DNA from: Tenacibaculum sp. 190524A02b
GTDB lineage: Bacteria > Bacteroidota > Bacteroidia > Flavobacteriales > Flavobacteriaceae
DNA: 64,000 bases
Direction: 5' to 3'
Assembly: GCF_964036645.1 (NCBI RefSeq)
Contig: NZ_OZ038525.1
Location: 3,662,001 to 3,726,000 of the forward strand
In this document: positions 9,274-18,480 of the stretch, one piece after another
Layout: the number at the start of each line of letters is the position of its first letter
How positions within the stretch are numbered: position 1 is the first letter of the stretch
The notes under the pieces: model-generated
Database searches by the model: none
The model's input: only the letters and a program-made list of their open reading frames with translations
What the model was told of the DNA's origin: nothing
Position numbers and translations under genes: made by a program

Positions 9274-10029
9274 ATGAAACAATTAAAGATAGTATATATA
9301 TTAATTAGTTGTTTTTTAATGGGTGTTAGCTTAGGTTGCAAAGAAAATGAAATTGATGTTAGGTTTGTAAATGAAAGTTTTATTACTAGTGAAGATGTAG
9401 ATTTTTTCATAAATGCAAATCAAACGGTAAATATAATTATTGAAGGAGAATATGGCTATACTGGTTTTAAAAACACTATTAAAAATAGAGGATTTGTATA
9501 TGCGAAGACTTTAAATCCAGCATTAGATAATGGAGGTATTAAAGTTTTAGCTAATGGTTTTCAGAAAGTGAAAGGTGTTCTTAAAGAATTGCCTAAAGGT
9601 GTTAAATATTATGTAAGAGGCTTTCTGGAGAGAGTAGACGGAAGTGTTTATTATGGAAATCAAGTTGAGGTAAATACAAATGTAAATGCAAGTTCTGATA
9701 GGAAGATAATTATAAAAATAAATGAGCCAGATTCAGAATGTATAACACCTAATAGTATAATTATAAAAGCTGAGATTGTTAGTATGTTAAAGGAATCACC
9801 TGTTGATTTTGGTTTTGAATACTGCGGAAATAGAGAGTTTTATGGCTCAAAAGCAGTGTTAAGCCATAATGAAAATGGAACAGCAAGGATAGCTAGATAT
9901 ATAGGCACAGTTGAAAAACTTAAACCTAGTTCAAAATATTACTTAAGGCCTTATGTAAAGTATGCAGATGGAGAAGTGGTTAGAGATAGTGTAATTGTTG
10001 AGGCAACAACAAAACAAAATAGATTATAG
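9274..10029 (+). CDS. Hypothetical lipoprotein with two fibronectin-like repeats
   Basis: 251 residues, not recognised as a named family. It begins with a lipoprotein signal peptide (ILISCFLMGVSLGC, lipobox SLGC, Cys 22) followed by KENEID. The remainder falls into two similar beta units, each ending in a Y-Y-x-R-x-(Y/F) strand: KGVKYYVRGFLERVDGSVYYG (near residue 112) and SSKYYLRPYVKYADGEVVR (near 222). This pattern is common in flavobacterial lipoproteins with FN3-like folds and suggests a binding or structural role at the envelope. It follows the Gre-like gene by 66 bases and is closed by the hairpin at 10071. Confidence 0.72.
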   Translation: MKQLKIVYILISCFLMGVSLGCKENEIDVRFVNESFITSEDVDFFINANQTVNIIIEGEYGYTGFKNTIKNRGFVYAKTLNPALDNGGIKVLANGFQKVKGVLKELPKGVKYYVRGFLERVDGSVYYGNQVEVNTNVNASSDRKIIIKINEPDSECITPNSIIIKAEIVSMLKESPVDFGFEYCGNREFYGSKAVLSHNENGTARIARYIGTVEKLKPSSKYYLRPYVKYADGEVVRDSVIVEATTKQNRL

Positions 10030-10068
10030 AATAAATTTTTTACCCTGAATATTAAATTGTTTGAAATG

Positions 10069-11004
10069 TTAGACGGTTTCTTTATTGATTAATAAAGAGA
10101 CTGTCTTTTTTTCTTGAATAGCATTGTTGTGATAGCAGAAAAGAGATTGTTTGTCTAGGTTAAGTTCTATTAACCAATGAAACCCTTTAAAGTAACACTT
10201 TTCTACCACAGCTTTAATAGTAGAATTTTCTACAATTTTTATCTGATGTGGAAAAAGTAAATAATTTTCATTATCAATCTCAATAACATTAACATCGTCA
10301 AACAAAGAAGCAATATATTTTTTTTGAGGATTGTTGTAAAGGTTTTTAGGAGAGTCTATAGCAATGGTTTTATGGTTTTGTATAACCATCATTTTATCAG
10401 CAAAAGATAAAGCATCATTGCCATCATGAGTGGCTACTATACAGGCTATATTTTTCTCTTTTAAATAAGAAAACAATTTTCTACGTAAAGAGTTTTTCTT
10501 AAAGTTATCTATTTGACTAAAGGGCTCATCTAATAAAAGTAACTCAGGTTCTTTAGCTAAAGCTCTAGCAATAGCTACACGTTGTTGTTGTCCTCCACTT
10601 AAATTTTTAACTTTCTCATTAGCAAATTCTTTCATTTCAATAACATCAAGAAGTTCAAGAGTTCTTTGTTTAGATTTTTCAGGGTAGAAACGGGATAAAA
10701 ACTTAGCAATATTTTCGCTAACTGAAATATAGGGCATTAAGTCAAAATCTTGTGCTACATATTTAAAAAAATCCATGCCAGGAACTAAATGATGTGCTGG
10801 TCCTAAAATTTGATGATTTCCCCAAAATAAAGAGCCTTTATTAACATCCAATAAACCATAAATAATTTTTAACAAAGTAGATTTTCCACAGCCACTTTCT
10901 CCCATAATACATAAGTGTTCACCTTTCTTTAGAGTAAAATTAATATCACTTAAAGTTTTCTTCTGATTTGGGTATTGAAAAGAGATGTTATTAACATGTA
11001 GCAT
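10069..11004 (-). CDS. ABC transporter ATP-binding protein (orphan)
   Basis: 311 residues from the chosen ATG at 11004 (MLHVNNISFQYP). The open frame runs 34 codons further upstream, but that extension looks unlike the family and contains a promoter-like box. Walker A is GESGCGKSTLL, the Q-loop is VAQDFDLMPY, the signature LSGGQQQRVAIARAL, Walker B LLLLDEPFSQID and the H-loop THD. About 80 residues after the ATPase core resemble the beta-rich C-terminal extensions of importers such as PotA/CysA/FbpC. No permease or binding-protein gene is adjacent, so the substrate is unknown; it presumably partners with a permease encoded elsewhere. Convergent with the lipoprotein gene ending at 10029. Confidence 0.9.
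   Translation of the reverse strand: MLHVNNISFQYPNQKKTLSDINFTLKKGEHLCIMGESGCGKSTLLKIIYGLLDVNKGSLFWGNHQILGPAHHLVPGMDFFKYVAQDFDLMPYISVSENIAKFLSRFYPEKSKQRTLELLDVIEMKEFANEKVKNLSGGQQQRVAIARALAKEPELLLLDEPFSQIDNFKKNSLRRKLFSYLKEKNIACIVATHDGNDALSFADKMMVIQNHKTIAIDSPKNLYNNPQKKYIASLFDDVNVIEIDNENYLLFPHQIKIVENSTIKAVVEKCYFKGFHWLIELNLDKQSLFCYHNNAIQEKKTVSLLINKETV
10071..10112 (+). terminator. Intrinsic terminator lying inside the 3' end of the opposite-strand ABC gene
   Basis: 16-bp stem (10071-10086 with 10091-10106, two G-U wobbles) with a GATT loop, followed by TTTTTTTC on the plus strand. It terminates the lipoprotein gene ending at 10029, yet it is coding sequence for the last residues of the minus-strand gene that ends at 10069. 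Confidence 0.8.
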
Positions 11005-11008
11005 AAGA

Positions 11009-11016
11009 CAAAAATA
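11009..11016 (-). promoter_or_regulatory. Candidate -7 box abutting the ABC ATPase start codon
   Basis: Minus-strand TATTTTTG (TAnnTTTG) ends only 4 bases before the ATG at 11004. If used, transcription would begin at or about the start codon, giving a leaderless or near-leaderless mRNA. The same arrangement precedes glyS. Confidence 0.4.
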
Positions 11017-11150
11017 GGCAAAGTAATAGGATAAAAAATAAAAGTTTAGTAGAAGTAATGTTGAGTTTTTATTTAAATTTTTTGAAAAACATGCAATAGA
11101 TTTCAAGAACTTCGTCTTTATTAATGAAAAGCGATTTTAAAAGCTTGTAA

Positions 11151-11675
11151 ATGAATCAAAAATCAGAAAACAATAAAAAGCTAAAAGCATTTTTTGATAA
11201 AGAGTATTCGGTACTGAAATCTTATGTTGGATCTAGAATCAAAGATAGTATCCATCAAGATGCTGAAGATATTATTCAAGAAGTTGCACTTAAGTTGTTT
11301 TCAGGAGCTAATAGCTATTCACCTATCAATAATGTGGCTGGATTTGTATATAGGTCAATAAAAAATAAGATTATTGATGTTAGAAGAAAGAAAACTTACA
11401 AGAATCAAGCTATTGAAGAGGAGAAATTGATTCATTTTACAGAGGTAGTACAAGACTTATCTGATTCATTTTATTCTGAGGAAACTTTAAAAAGCTTAAA
11501 AAATAAAATAATGGATTTAAAGCCTGTATATAGAGAAGTTATTATAGCTATAGATTTTGAAGGATATACGTATAGTGAATTGGCTGAAAACTTAGGAGTG
11601 CCAAAAGGAACATTAATGTCTAGAAGACATAGAGCATTAGGTATTTTATTAAACAAAATTGAAAATAAAAAATAA
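11151..11675 (+). CDS. Sigma-70 family (ECF-type) RNA polymerase sigma factor
   Basis: 174 residues, ECF size. The sigma2 region is at about 15-85 (SYVGSRIKDSIHQDAEDIIQEVALKLF, then GFVYRSIKNKIIDVRRK, the -10 recognition helices). Sigma4 is at about 115-170, with the helix-turn-helix YSELAENLGVPKGTLMSRRHRAL. It directs RNA polymerase to a specific promoter set. No classical anti-sigma gene is adjacent; instead a small membrane protein gene starts 7 bases after its stop, followed by an HMA-like gene, so the three are likely one operon. The regulon is unknown. Confidence 0.92.
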   Translation: MNQKSENNKKLKAFFDKEYSVLKSYVGSRIKDSIHQDAEDIIQEVALKLFSGANSYSPINNVAGFVYRSIKNKIIDVRRKKTYKNQAIEEEKLIHFTEVVQDLSDSFYSEETLKSLKNKIMDLKPVYREVIIAIDFEGYTYSELAENLGVPKGTLMSRRHRALGILLNKIENKK

Positions 11676-11682
11676 AAATAAG

Positions 11683-12114
11683 ATGGAAAATTTATTTAAA
11701 GAAAGAATGGAAGGTGAGTCTCCAGGGTTGTTTGTAGGCAGAATTGTATTTGGAGTAATTGCGGTAATTGGATTAGCTATATTATTTGGTTATGCCATTA
11801 TGTGGTTATGGAATAATTTAATGCCAGAAATTTTTGGCTTACCAGTTATAAACTATTGGCAAGCTGTAGGTTTGTTTATTCTGTCTAAAATTCTGCTTTC
11901 TTCGGGAGATTGTGGAGGGAGTAGAAAGAAATCAGAAAGTTCTTTTAAAAAAAGAAAAGAACATAAAATGAAATCGTACTATAATCAGAATTGTAAAAAT
12001 GAATTCTCAAATTGGAAGTATTATGAAGAGTTTTGGGAAAATGAAGGTGGTAAAGCTTTTAAAGAATATGTAAAACGTAAGGGTGAAAATGACAGTAATC
12101 AGAATGTTGATTAA
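11683..12114 (+). CDS. Small membrane protein next to sigma factor
   Basis: 143 residues from the ATG at 11683 (MENLFKERMEGES). An in-frame ATG 24 bases upstream overlaps the sigma gene and encodes only a low-complexity KIKNKNK extension, so the later start is preferred. Two hydrophobic segments lie at about 18-42 (GRIVFGVIAVIGLAILFGYAI) and 55-75 (YWQAVGLFILSKILL). They are followed by a hydrophilic, charged tail (GGSRKKSESSFKKRKEHK...) rich in W, Y and E. The core is a recurrent bacterial two-helix pattern without a known function. Its position is where an anti-sigma factor would be expected; that role is inference only. Confidence 0.78.
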   Translation: MENLFKERMEGESPGLFVGRIVFGVIAVIGLAILFGYAIMWLWNNLMPEIFGLPVINYWQAVGLFILSKILLSSGDCGGSRKKSESSFKKRKEHKMKSYYNQNCKNEFSNWKYYEEFWENEGGKAFKEYVKRKGENDSNQNVD

Positions 12115-12129
12115 AAACATATAGAAGTT

Positions 12130-12348
12130 ATGAAACTATTTATTTTTAAATCCGATGTTAATACGGATCAAAAAGCACAATCAGTTCAAGAAATATTTAA
12201 TAGAGATAAAAGTATTATAGATATTTCAATTGACTTAGAAGATGTTGATTGTGTATTAAGAATAGAAGCTGATGATACTATAAATGAAACATACATTTTA
12301 AGTAAGATTGAAAAAATAGGCTTTAAATGTATCGAGTTGGTAGACTAA
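12130..12348 (+). CDS. HMA-like ferredoxin-fold small protein lacking the metal-binding CxxC
   Basis: 72 residues: MKLFIFKSDVNTDQKAQSV... The spacing of predicted beta-alpha-beta-beta-alpha-beta elements and the ending (SKIEKIGFKCIELVD) match heavy-metal-associated (HMA/CopZ-like) domains. The first loop reads SDVNTDQKA, so the CxxC copper or zinc motif is absent. It probably keeps the fold for protein binding or a different ligand. It is the last gene of the sigma-factor operon, 15 bases after the membrane-protein stop, with a terminator starting at its stop codon. Confidence 0.75.
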   Translation: MKLFIFKSDVNTDQKAQSVQEIFNRDKSIIDISIDLEDVDCVLRIEADDTINETYILSKIEKIGFKCIELVD

Positions 12349-12378
12349 AAAAGCCGACAATTTGATTGTCGGCTTTTT
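12348..12378 (+). terminator. Bidirectional intrinsic terminator
   Basis: Inverted repeat AAAAAGCCGACAA / TTGTCGGCTTTTT with a 5-base loop. T-runs follow on both strands, so it can end both the sigma-factor operon and the minus-strand peptidase gene that stops at 12415. Confidence 0.9.
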
Positions 12379-12414
12379 GGTGAATAATATTTTCGTGATT
12401 AAAAGAGTTAAAAA

Positions 12415-14496
12415 TTACCAAATTCTAACTCGATCTTCAGGTTTTAAATACATTTTATCTCCTTCTTTTACTTCAAAAGCTTCATAAAAAGAGTCCACAT
12501 TTTTAAGTGGCATATAGGCTCTATACATACCAGGAGCATGTGTGTCTGTCATAATTTTATTTTTTAGAGCTTCGTCACGCATTTTAGTCCTCCAAATGGT
12601 TCCCCAAGATAAAAAGAAGCGTTGTTCAGGAGTGTATCCATCAATATTTTCTGGGCGACCATTTTTAGCCAAGAAAATTTGTAATCCTTCATAAGCAGCT
12701 TGTACACCACCTAAATCACCAATGTTTTCACCTAAAGTAAATTTACCATTTAGGTGCATACTATCAATGGCAATGATGTTGTCAAATTGACTTACTAATT
12801 TTTGCCCAGCATCAGCAAACTTTTTAGAATCTTCTTCGGTCCACCAGTTTTTAAGGTTTCCATCACCATCAAAACGAGCTCCAGAATCATCAAAACTATG
12901 AGAGATTTCATGCCCAATTACAGCGCCAATTCCTCCATAATTCACAGCCTCATCAGCTTTGTAATTGTAAAAAGGAGGTTGTAAAATAGCAGCAGGAAAT
13001 ACAATTTCATTATTTACAGGGTTGAAATAAGCATTCACAGTTTGTGGAGACATTCCCCATTCAGATCTATCAACCTCTTTGCCTAGCTTGGCAATACCTT
13101 TATTAAAGTTCCATTTAGAAACATTAATAGCATTTTCAAAGTATGTACCACCATTTTTTAAGCCTGTTACTTGTAAAGCAGAATAATCTTTCCATTTATC
13201 AGGATATGCAATCTTAACAGTTAATTTATGAAGTTTTTCTAAAGCTTTTTTCTTGGTTTCTTCACTCATCCATGGTAATTGCGCAATACGTTTTTCAAAG
13301 CCTAACATTACATTGTCAATCATCTCTTTAGCTTTTTTCTTGGCTTCAGGAGGGAACTTAGCGTCTACATATAGTTTACCTAGAGCTTCCCCAATAGCAC
13401 GGTTTAAACTTCCTAAAGCACGCTCGTCTCTTGGACGTTGCTTTTTAGAACCACGCATTTCTTTACTGTAGAATTCCCAGTTTGCTTTTTCTAAATCAGT
13501 AGATAATAAACCTAAAGAATTATTAATTGTGTTCCAACGTAGTAATAATTTGATGTCCTCAATAGAGCGAGTATTTAAAATTTCACTCATTGCTTTGAAG
13601 TAGTTAGGATCAGTAACAATTATTTTGTCAATATTTTCTACACCAATACCTTTTAAGTAAGCGTTCCAATCAATTGTTGGAGCCAGAGTAGTTAATTCTT
13701 CTATAGTCATAGGATTGTAGATTTTTCGAGTGTCTCTACGTTCCTCTTTGGTCATCATTGGTTCTGCTAAGCTTTTTTCAAATCCAACAATTGTAGCTGC
13801 GTTCTTTTTAGCAGTACTTTCATCGTCTCCAAACTCTTGAAGCATCCTAGCAACAAACTCTTGATATTTTTCCAATTTATCTTTTACTTTTTCGTCAACA
13901 TAATAATCTCTGGTTAAACCTAAACTTTCGGCTCCCATATAACCAGCATTCATACTGCTGTTTTTTAAATCATTAAAAACACCAAAACCATAAAATGCAC
14001 CACCTCCATAAGGAGCCATGTTAGTTAAAAACTGTTGTACATCATTTAAATTTTTAATTTCTTTAATTTTATTAAGAAAAGGTTTAACAGGTTCTTTGCC
14101 AGATTTATTTCTAGCAACAGTGTCCATAATGGTTTCGTAATAATTAACAGCTTTTTCTTGATCAGAATCTATTTCATTACCATTACTATCCTTAACTTTT
14201 GGAAAGTCACGTTCTTTGATAGCCTTGTTTAAAATAGTTAAGACATCTGCATCTGTATTTTTACGAAGTTGATTAAATCCACCCCAAGAAGTTTGGTCGT
14301 CAGGGATGTTGGTTTTGTCTATCCAAGTTCCATTTACATATCGGAAAAAATCATCAACAGGCTTTACAGATGTATCCATGTTTTCTAAAACAATCCCTTG
14401 AACTTTTTCCTCAGGTTGCTTTTTATCTGTTTTACATGCTACAGTTACTAAAGAAGTAATAGCAGTGGTAAAAACAAGTTTATAAAAGGTTCTCAT
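12415..14496 (-). CDS. pepO: M13-family metallopeptidase lipoprotein (PepO/neprilysin-like)
   Basis: 693 residues, full length for M13. A lipoprotein signal peptide with lipobox TVAC (Cys 21) precedes KTDKKQPEEK. The N-terminal domain carries PVDDFFRYVNGTWI. The catalytic domain has NAYFNPVNNEIVFPAAILQPPFY, the zinc motif GHEISHSFDD near residue 528 (two His ligands plus catalytic Glu), the third-ligand motif ENIGDLGG, and the C-terminal PEQRFFLSWGTIWR and DRVRIW. It cleaves oligopeptides in the periplasm or on the envelope. The S9 peptidase gene lies 17 bases upstream in the same direction, suggesting a two-gene peptide-degradation operon. Confidence 0.95.
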   Translation of the reverse strand: MRTFYKLVFTTAITSLVTVACKTDKKQPEEKVQGIVLENMDTSVKPVDDFFRYVNGTWIDKTNIPDDQTSWGGFNQLRKNTDADVLTILNKAIKERDFPKVKDSNGNEIDSDQEKAVNYYETIMDTVARNKSGKEPVKPFLNKIKEIKNLNDVQQFLTNMAPYGGGAFYGFGVFNDLKNSSMNAGYMGAESLGLTRDYYVDEKVKDKLEKYQEFVARMLQEFGDDESTAKKNAATIVGFEKSLAEPMMTKEERRDTRKIYNPMTIEELTTLAPTIDWNAYLKGIGVENIDKIIVTDPNYFKAMSEILNTRSIEDIKLLLRWNTINNSLGLLSTDLEKANWEFYSKEMRGSKKQRPRDERALGSLNRAIGEALGKLYVDAKFPPEAKKKAKEMIDNVMLGFEKRIAQLPWMSEETKKKALEKLHKLTVKIAYPDKWKDYSALQVTGLKNGGTYFENAINVSKWNFNKGIAKLGKEVDRSEWGMSPQTVNAYFNPVNNEIVFPAAILQPPFYNYKADEAVNYGGIGAVIGHEISHSFDDSGARFDGDGNLKNWWTEEDSKKFADAGQKLVSQFDNIIAIDSMHLNGKFTLGENIGDLGGVQAAYEGLQIFLAKNGRPENIDGYTPEQRFFLSWGTIWRTKMRDEALKNKIMTDTHAPGMYRAYMPLKNVDSFYEAFEVKEGDKMYLKPEDRVRIW

Positions 14497-14513
14497 TGTT
14501 TTTGTAGGTTTAA

Positions 14514-16679
14514 TTAAGATTTTATTTTAGTTTTTAAAGAGCTAGGTAGTGCTTCAAACCCCATGTTGAATAGTGTAAAACCAAAGATATCAGCATATTG
14601 TTCAATTGTTTTAGCAACTGGAGTACCAGCTCCGTGACCAGCATTTGTTTCAATTCTTATTAATACAGGGTTGGTTCCTTTTTGTTTGTCTTGAAGTTCA
14701 GCAGCAAACTTAAAACTATGTGCAGGTACTACTCTATCATCATGATCGCCTGTAGTAACTAGCGTAGCAGGGTATTCAACTTCTGATTTAACATTATGTA
14801 CAGGAGAGTATTCTTTTAAATACTCAAACATCTCTTTGCTTTGTTCAGAAGTTCCATAATCATATGCCCAACCAGCTCCAGCTGTAAAGGTATGGTAACG
14901 AAGCATATCTAATACACCAACAGCAGGTAAAGCTACTTTCATTAAATCAGGACGTTGTGTCATTGTAGCTCCCACTAACAAACCACCGTTAGATCCTCCA
15001 CGAATTGCTAAGTAATCTGAGGATGTGTATTTGTTAGATACTAAATATTCAGCTGCAGCAATAAAATCATCAAAAACATTTTGTTTCTTTAATTGAGTTC
15101 CTGCATCATGCCATTTTTTTCCATATTCACCACCACCTCTTAAGTTAGGAACTGCGTATATTCCGCCTTGTTCCATCCAGACAGCATTAGCAATACTAAA
15201 ACTAGGTGTAAGACTTACATTAAAACCACCATAACCATATAAAATAGTGGGGTTTTTACCATTTAACTCAATGCCTTTTTTATGAGTTATTATCATAGGT
15301 ACCTTTGTTCCGTCTTTTGAGTTATAAAACACTTGTTTGCTCTCATAATTATCGCTGTTGAAAGATATACTTGGTTTCCAGTATAATTGATATTCCCCAG
15401 TTTCTGGATTAAACTTATAAGATGATCCGGGAGTATTATAATTAGTAAATGAAAAGTAAAGTTCTTTGGCTTCAGTCTTACCAGAAAACCCTCCAGAAGA
15501 ACCTACGCCTGGTAGTTTAACTTCACGGATTAATTTTCCATTAAAATCATATTGCAAAACTTTTGAAACAGCATCAACCATGTATTCAGCAAAAAAATAA
15601 CCTGCACCAGTTGATGGAGATAATACATTCTCTGTTTCCGGAATAAAGTCTTCCCAGTTTTCAGAGGTAGGATTGTTAAAACTAGTAGTTACTATTTTTT
15701 TGTTTGGAGCATTTAAGTTGGTAACCATATATAGTGTATCTCCTCTGCTATCAATTACGTATGTATCGCTATCAAAATTGTTGATAATTGGTATTAGTTT
15801 ACTATTAGAGTTGGTAAGGTCTTTTATAAATAGTTTGTTTCCAGAGGTAGATGTTGAAGCTGAAATTAATAAAAAACGTTGGTCTTCTGTTAAATAACCT
15901 CCCACATAACGGTGTTTTTCTTCTGAAGTTGCTCCAAAAATTACTTTGTCAGAACTTTGTGGGGTTCCTAGCTTATGAAAATATAATTTGTGTTGATCTG
16001 TTTTTGCAGATAACTCACTTCCTTTAGGTTTGTCATAACTAGAATAGTAAAACCCTTCGTTACCTTTCCAAGAAATTCCTGAAAACTTTACGTCTACCAA
16101 AGTGTCTTCTTTGATTTCTTTAGTTTCAGCATCCATAATTATTACTTTTCTCCAATCACTTCCTCCTTCAGAAATTGAATAAGCTAGAGTTTTTCCATCT
16201 TTAGTAAAGCTAATTGCACCTAAAGAAGTAGTGCCATCTTTTGAAAAAGTATTAGGGTCTAAAAAAACCTCCTCTTTGCCATTTTTGTCTTTTCTATATA
16301 AAACATATTGGTTTTGTAGTCCATTATTTTTGTAATAATAAGTATAGTTACCTTCTTTAAAAGGAGTACCTACTTTTTCATAGTTCCATAATTCGGTTAA
16401 TCGCTCTTTTAATTGATTACGATAAGGAATTTTATTTAGGTAGTCAAAAGTAACTTCATTTTCGGCTTTTACCCAAGCTTCAGTTTCGTTACTTCTATCA
16501 TCCTCTAACCAACGATAATTATCGGTGATTTTTGTACCGAAATAATCGTCGATTACTGGCTTTTTAGTAGTTTCAGGATAATTCACTGTAATTTTACTTT
16601 GTGTATTTGTTTTGTTTGATGGTTTACAAGCTATAAAAAAAGTACTAGCTAATACAATAGGAAAGATTAGTTTTCTCAT
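14514..16679 (-). CDS. Prolyl oligopeptidase family (S9A) serine peptidase, lipoprotein
   Basis: 721 residues. A lipoprotein signal peptide with lipobox FIAC (Cys 19) leads to a beta-propeller domain (about 75-440) and an alpha/beta hydrolase domain. The N-terminal signature [20 protein letters not shown] is typical of S9A. The catalytic triad is Ser in RGGSNGGLL (about 562), Asp in [12 protein letters not shown] (about 645) and His in NAGHGAG (about 681). It cuts short peptides after proline. Export with a lipid anchor suggests use of imported or scavenged peptides, together with the M13 peptidase gene 17 bases downstream. Confidence 0.95.
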   Translation of the reverse strand: MRKLIFPIVLASTFFIACKPSNKTNTQSKITVNYPETTKKPVIDDYFGTKITDNYRWLEDDRSNETEAWVKAENEVTFDYLNKIPYRNQLKERLTELWNYEKVGTPFKEGNYTYYYKNNGLQNQYVLYRKDKNGKEEVFLDPNTFSKDGTTSLGAISFTKDGKTLAYSISEGGSDWRKVIIMDAETKEIKEDTLVDVKFSGISWKGNEGFYYSSYDKPKGSELSAKTDQHKLYFHKLGTPQSSDKVIFGATSEEKHRYVGGYLTEDQRFLLISASTSTSGNKLFIKDLTNSNSKLIPIINNFDSDTYVIDSRGDTLYMVTNLNAPNKKIVTTSFNNPTSENWEDFIPETENVLSPSTGAGYFFAEYMVDAVSKVLQYDFNGKLIREVKLPGVGSSGGFSGKTEAKELYFSFTNYNTPGSSYKFNPETGEYQLYWKPSISFNSDNYESKQVFYNSKDGTKVPMIITHKKGIELNGKNPTILYGYGGFNVSLTPSFSIANAVWMEQGGIYAVPNLRGGGEYGKKWHDAGTQLKKQNVFDDFIAAAEYLVSNKYTSSDYLAIRGGSNGGLLVGATMTQRPDLMKVALPAVGVLDMLRYHTFTAGAGWAYDYGTSEQSKEMFEYLKEYSPVHNVKSEVEYPATLVTTGDHDDRVVPAHSFKFAAELQDKQKGTNPVLIRIETNAGHGAGTPVAKTIEQYADIFGFTLFNMGFEALPSSLKTKIKS

Positions 16680-16769
16680 GTTTGAAAGGATTAGGTAAAC
16701 TTTCCAAAGTTAGATTAAAAAATAACAGAAATGTTACATTTTAAGAGGAATTTAACATCTAGATTAATT

Positions 16770-16804
16770 TTTGTAATTAAACATAATAAAAACGACTAAC
16801 TTTA
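16770..16804 (+). promoter_or_regulatory. Candidate promoter of the thioredoxin gene
   Basis: TTTG at 16770-16773 and TAACTTTA at 16797-16804 (one mismatch to TAnnTTTG), 23 bases apart and 40 bases before the ATG at 16845. Confidence 0.4.
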
Positions 16805-16844
16805 CGGTTAGATACTTTATTAAGATAATTAGAATTAAAAAAGA

Positions 16845-17204
16845 ATGACAGAAAACTTAACAAAAGACACTTTTTTCGAAAAGGTTTTTAACTATGAAAA
16901 AAATAAAGAATGGAAGTTTGAAGGTAAAATCCCTGCAATAATAGATTTTTATGCAGACTGGTGTGGACCTTGTAAAATGTTAGCTCCAGTTTTAGAAGAG
17001 CTAAGTAGTGAATATGAGGGTAAAATACATATCTATAAAATAGATACAGAAGCTGAACAAGAATTATCTGCAGCTTTTGGTATTCGAAGTATTCCATCTA
17101 TGCTTTTTTGTCCGGTAGATGAAGAACCACAAATGGCACATGGAGCATTGCCTAAAAAACAGATCAAACAAATTATTGAAGATGTGTTAAAAATTCAAAA
17201 TTAG
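16845..17204 (+). CDS. trxA: Thioredoxin
   Basis: 119 residues, slightly longer than a classic 108-residue thioredoxin because of an N-terminal extension. The active site ADWCGPCKMLAP has redox cysteines C40 and C43, and the cis-proline loop reads RSIPSML. It reduces protein disulfides in the cytoplasm and is a natural electron donor to the class I ribonucleotide reductase encoded just downstream (17490-21032). No signal peptide. A separate terminator follows, so it is transcribed apart from nrdB. Confidence 0.94.
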   Translation: MTENLTKDTFFEKVFNYEKNKEWKFEGKIPAIIDFYADWCGPCKMLAPVLEELSSEYEGKIHIYKIDTEAEQELSAAFGIRSIPSMLFCPVDEEPQMAHGALPKKQIKQIIEDVLKIQN

Positions 17205-17211
17205 AGAATTT

Positions 17212-17242
17212 AAAGTGGTGTTAAAAAACACCACTTTTTTTT
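17212..17242 (+). terminator. Intrinsic terminator of trxA
   Basis: 11-bp inverted repeat AAAGTGGTGTT / AACACCACTTT with an AAAA loop, followed by a run of T. Confidence 0.92.
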
Positions 17243-17267
17243 ATGCTGTTATGTAAATTAAGAAACT

Positions 17268-17282
17268 CAGTGAACATCACTG
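17268..17282. promoter_or_regulatory. Perfect inverted repeat upstream of nrdB (possible operator)
   Basis: CAGTGA-ACA-TCACTG, two perfect 6-bp half sites around 3 bases, 207 bases before the nrdB start in otherwise AT-rich leader DNA. The shape suits a dimeric regulator. It does not match the NrdR box that I know, and only one copy was seen. Confidence 0.3.
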
Positions 17283-17489
17283 TTTAACGAAAATTTAAGT
17301 TTTTAAATTGTTGTTTTTTAGTGTGTTGTGCTTTGGTGTTTTAAGAGGTTTGTTTAAGTTGATTTAGCGATTTGTTAAAAACTTCAAGGGATTTGTGAAT
17401 AAGTATAACTTTCAATTTTTAGTAAAAATTCCAATCTTTGTCACTCGGTTATACATTAAAAAAAACACCTAAAAATATTTAGTAAAAGG

Positions 17490-18461
17490 ATGGCTAGAAT
17501 TGAACCAATTTTGCAGGAGAATAAGGATAGATTTGTAATTTTTCCAATTCAACACAATGATTTGTGGGAATGGTATAAAAAGCAACAAGCCTGTTTTTGG
17601 ACTGCTGAAGAAATTGATTTACATTCAGATTTAAACGATTGGAATAACAAGTTAACTGATGATGAACGCTATTTTATTAAGCATATATTAGCATTTTTTG
17701 CAGCGTCAGATGGTATTGTAAATGAAAATTTAGCTGAAAATTTTGTAAATGAAGTTCAGTATTCTGAAGCCAAGTTTTTTTATGGATTCCAAATAATGAT
17801 GGAGAATATTCATTCTGAAACATATTCTCTGTTAATAGATACTTATATCAAAAACGAAGAAGAAAAAGATAAACTTTTTAAAGCTATTGAAGTATTTCCA
17901 GCAATCAAGAAAAAAGCTGAATGGGCATTGAAATGGATTGATTCCGATTCTTTTGCGGAAAGGTTAATTGCCTTTGCTGCAGTAGAAGGGATTTTCTTTT
18001 CAGGATCGTTTTGTTCTATTTTTTGGTTAAAAAAGAGAGGATTACTTCCTGGTTTAACATTTTCTAATGAATTAATATCTAGGGATGAAGGAATGCATTG
18101 TGATTTTGCTGTGCATTTACACAATAATCATTTAGTGAATAAAGTTCCTAAAGAAAGAATTTCTGAGATTATTATTTCAGCACTAGATATTGAAAGAGAG
18201 TTTATTACTGAGTCTTTACCTGTTAGTTTAATTGGTATGAATGCTAAGTTAATGACTCAATATTTAGAATATGTTACTGACAGACTTTTAGTAGAGTTTG
18301 GATGTAAAAAAGTGTATGAATCTACAAACCCTTTTGATTTCATGGAAATGATATCTTTAGAAGGTAAAACTAATTTCTTTGAGAAAAGAGTTTCAGAGTA
18401 TCAAAAAGCAGGTGTGAAATCTGGTGGTACTGGAAATATTAGCTTTGACGCTGATTTTTAA
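17490..18461 (+). CDS. nrdB: Class Ia ribonucleotide reductase, beta (R2) subunit
   Basis: 323 residues. R2 carries the di-iron/tyrosyl-radical cofactor used by NrdA to reduce ribonucleotides. The metal ligands appear in TAEEIDL (D43), MENIHSE (E105, H108) and later in [11 protein letters not shown] and [11 protein letters not shown]. The radical tyrosine is Y112 in [10 protein letters not shown]. The sequence resembles eukaryotic R2 more than Escherichia coli NrdB, including a C terminus ending FDADF like the R1-docking peptide of eukaryotic R2. The start is the ATG preceded by AAAAGG. nrdA follows after a 183-base gap that itself looks structured. Confidence 0.96.
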   Translation: MARIEPILQENKDRFVIFPIQHNDLWEWYKKQQACFWTAEEIDLHSDLNDWNNKLTDDERYFIKHILAFFAASDGIVNENLAENFVNEVQYSEAKFFYGFQIMMENIHSETYSLLIDTYIKNEEEKDKLFKAIEVFPAIKKKAEWALKWIDSDSFAERLIAFAAVEGIFFSGSFCSIFWLKKRGLLPGLTFSNELISRDEGMHCDFAVHLHNNHLVNKVPKERISEIIISALDIEREFITESLPVSLIGMNAKLMTQYLEYVTDRLLVEFGCKKVYESTNPFDFMEMISLEGKTNFFEKRVSEYQKAGVKSGGTGNISFDADF

Positions 18462-18480
18462 ATTGATGAAAATTTATACT

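Noticed and set aside
11005..11106. 34-codon N-terminal extension of the ABC ATPase
   Set aside because: The segment (MKSIACFSKNLNKNSTLLLL...) is unlike ABC ATPases and covers a promoter-like box. MLHVNNISFQYP is a normal start.
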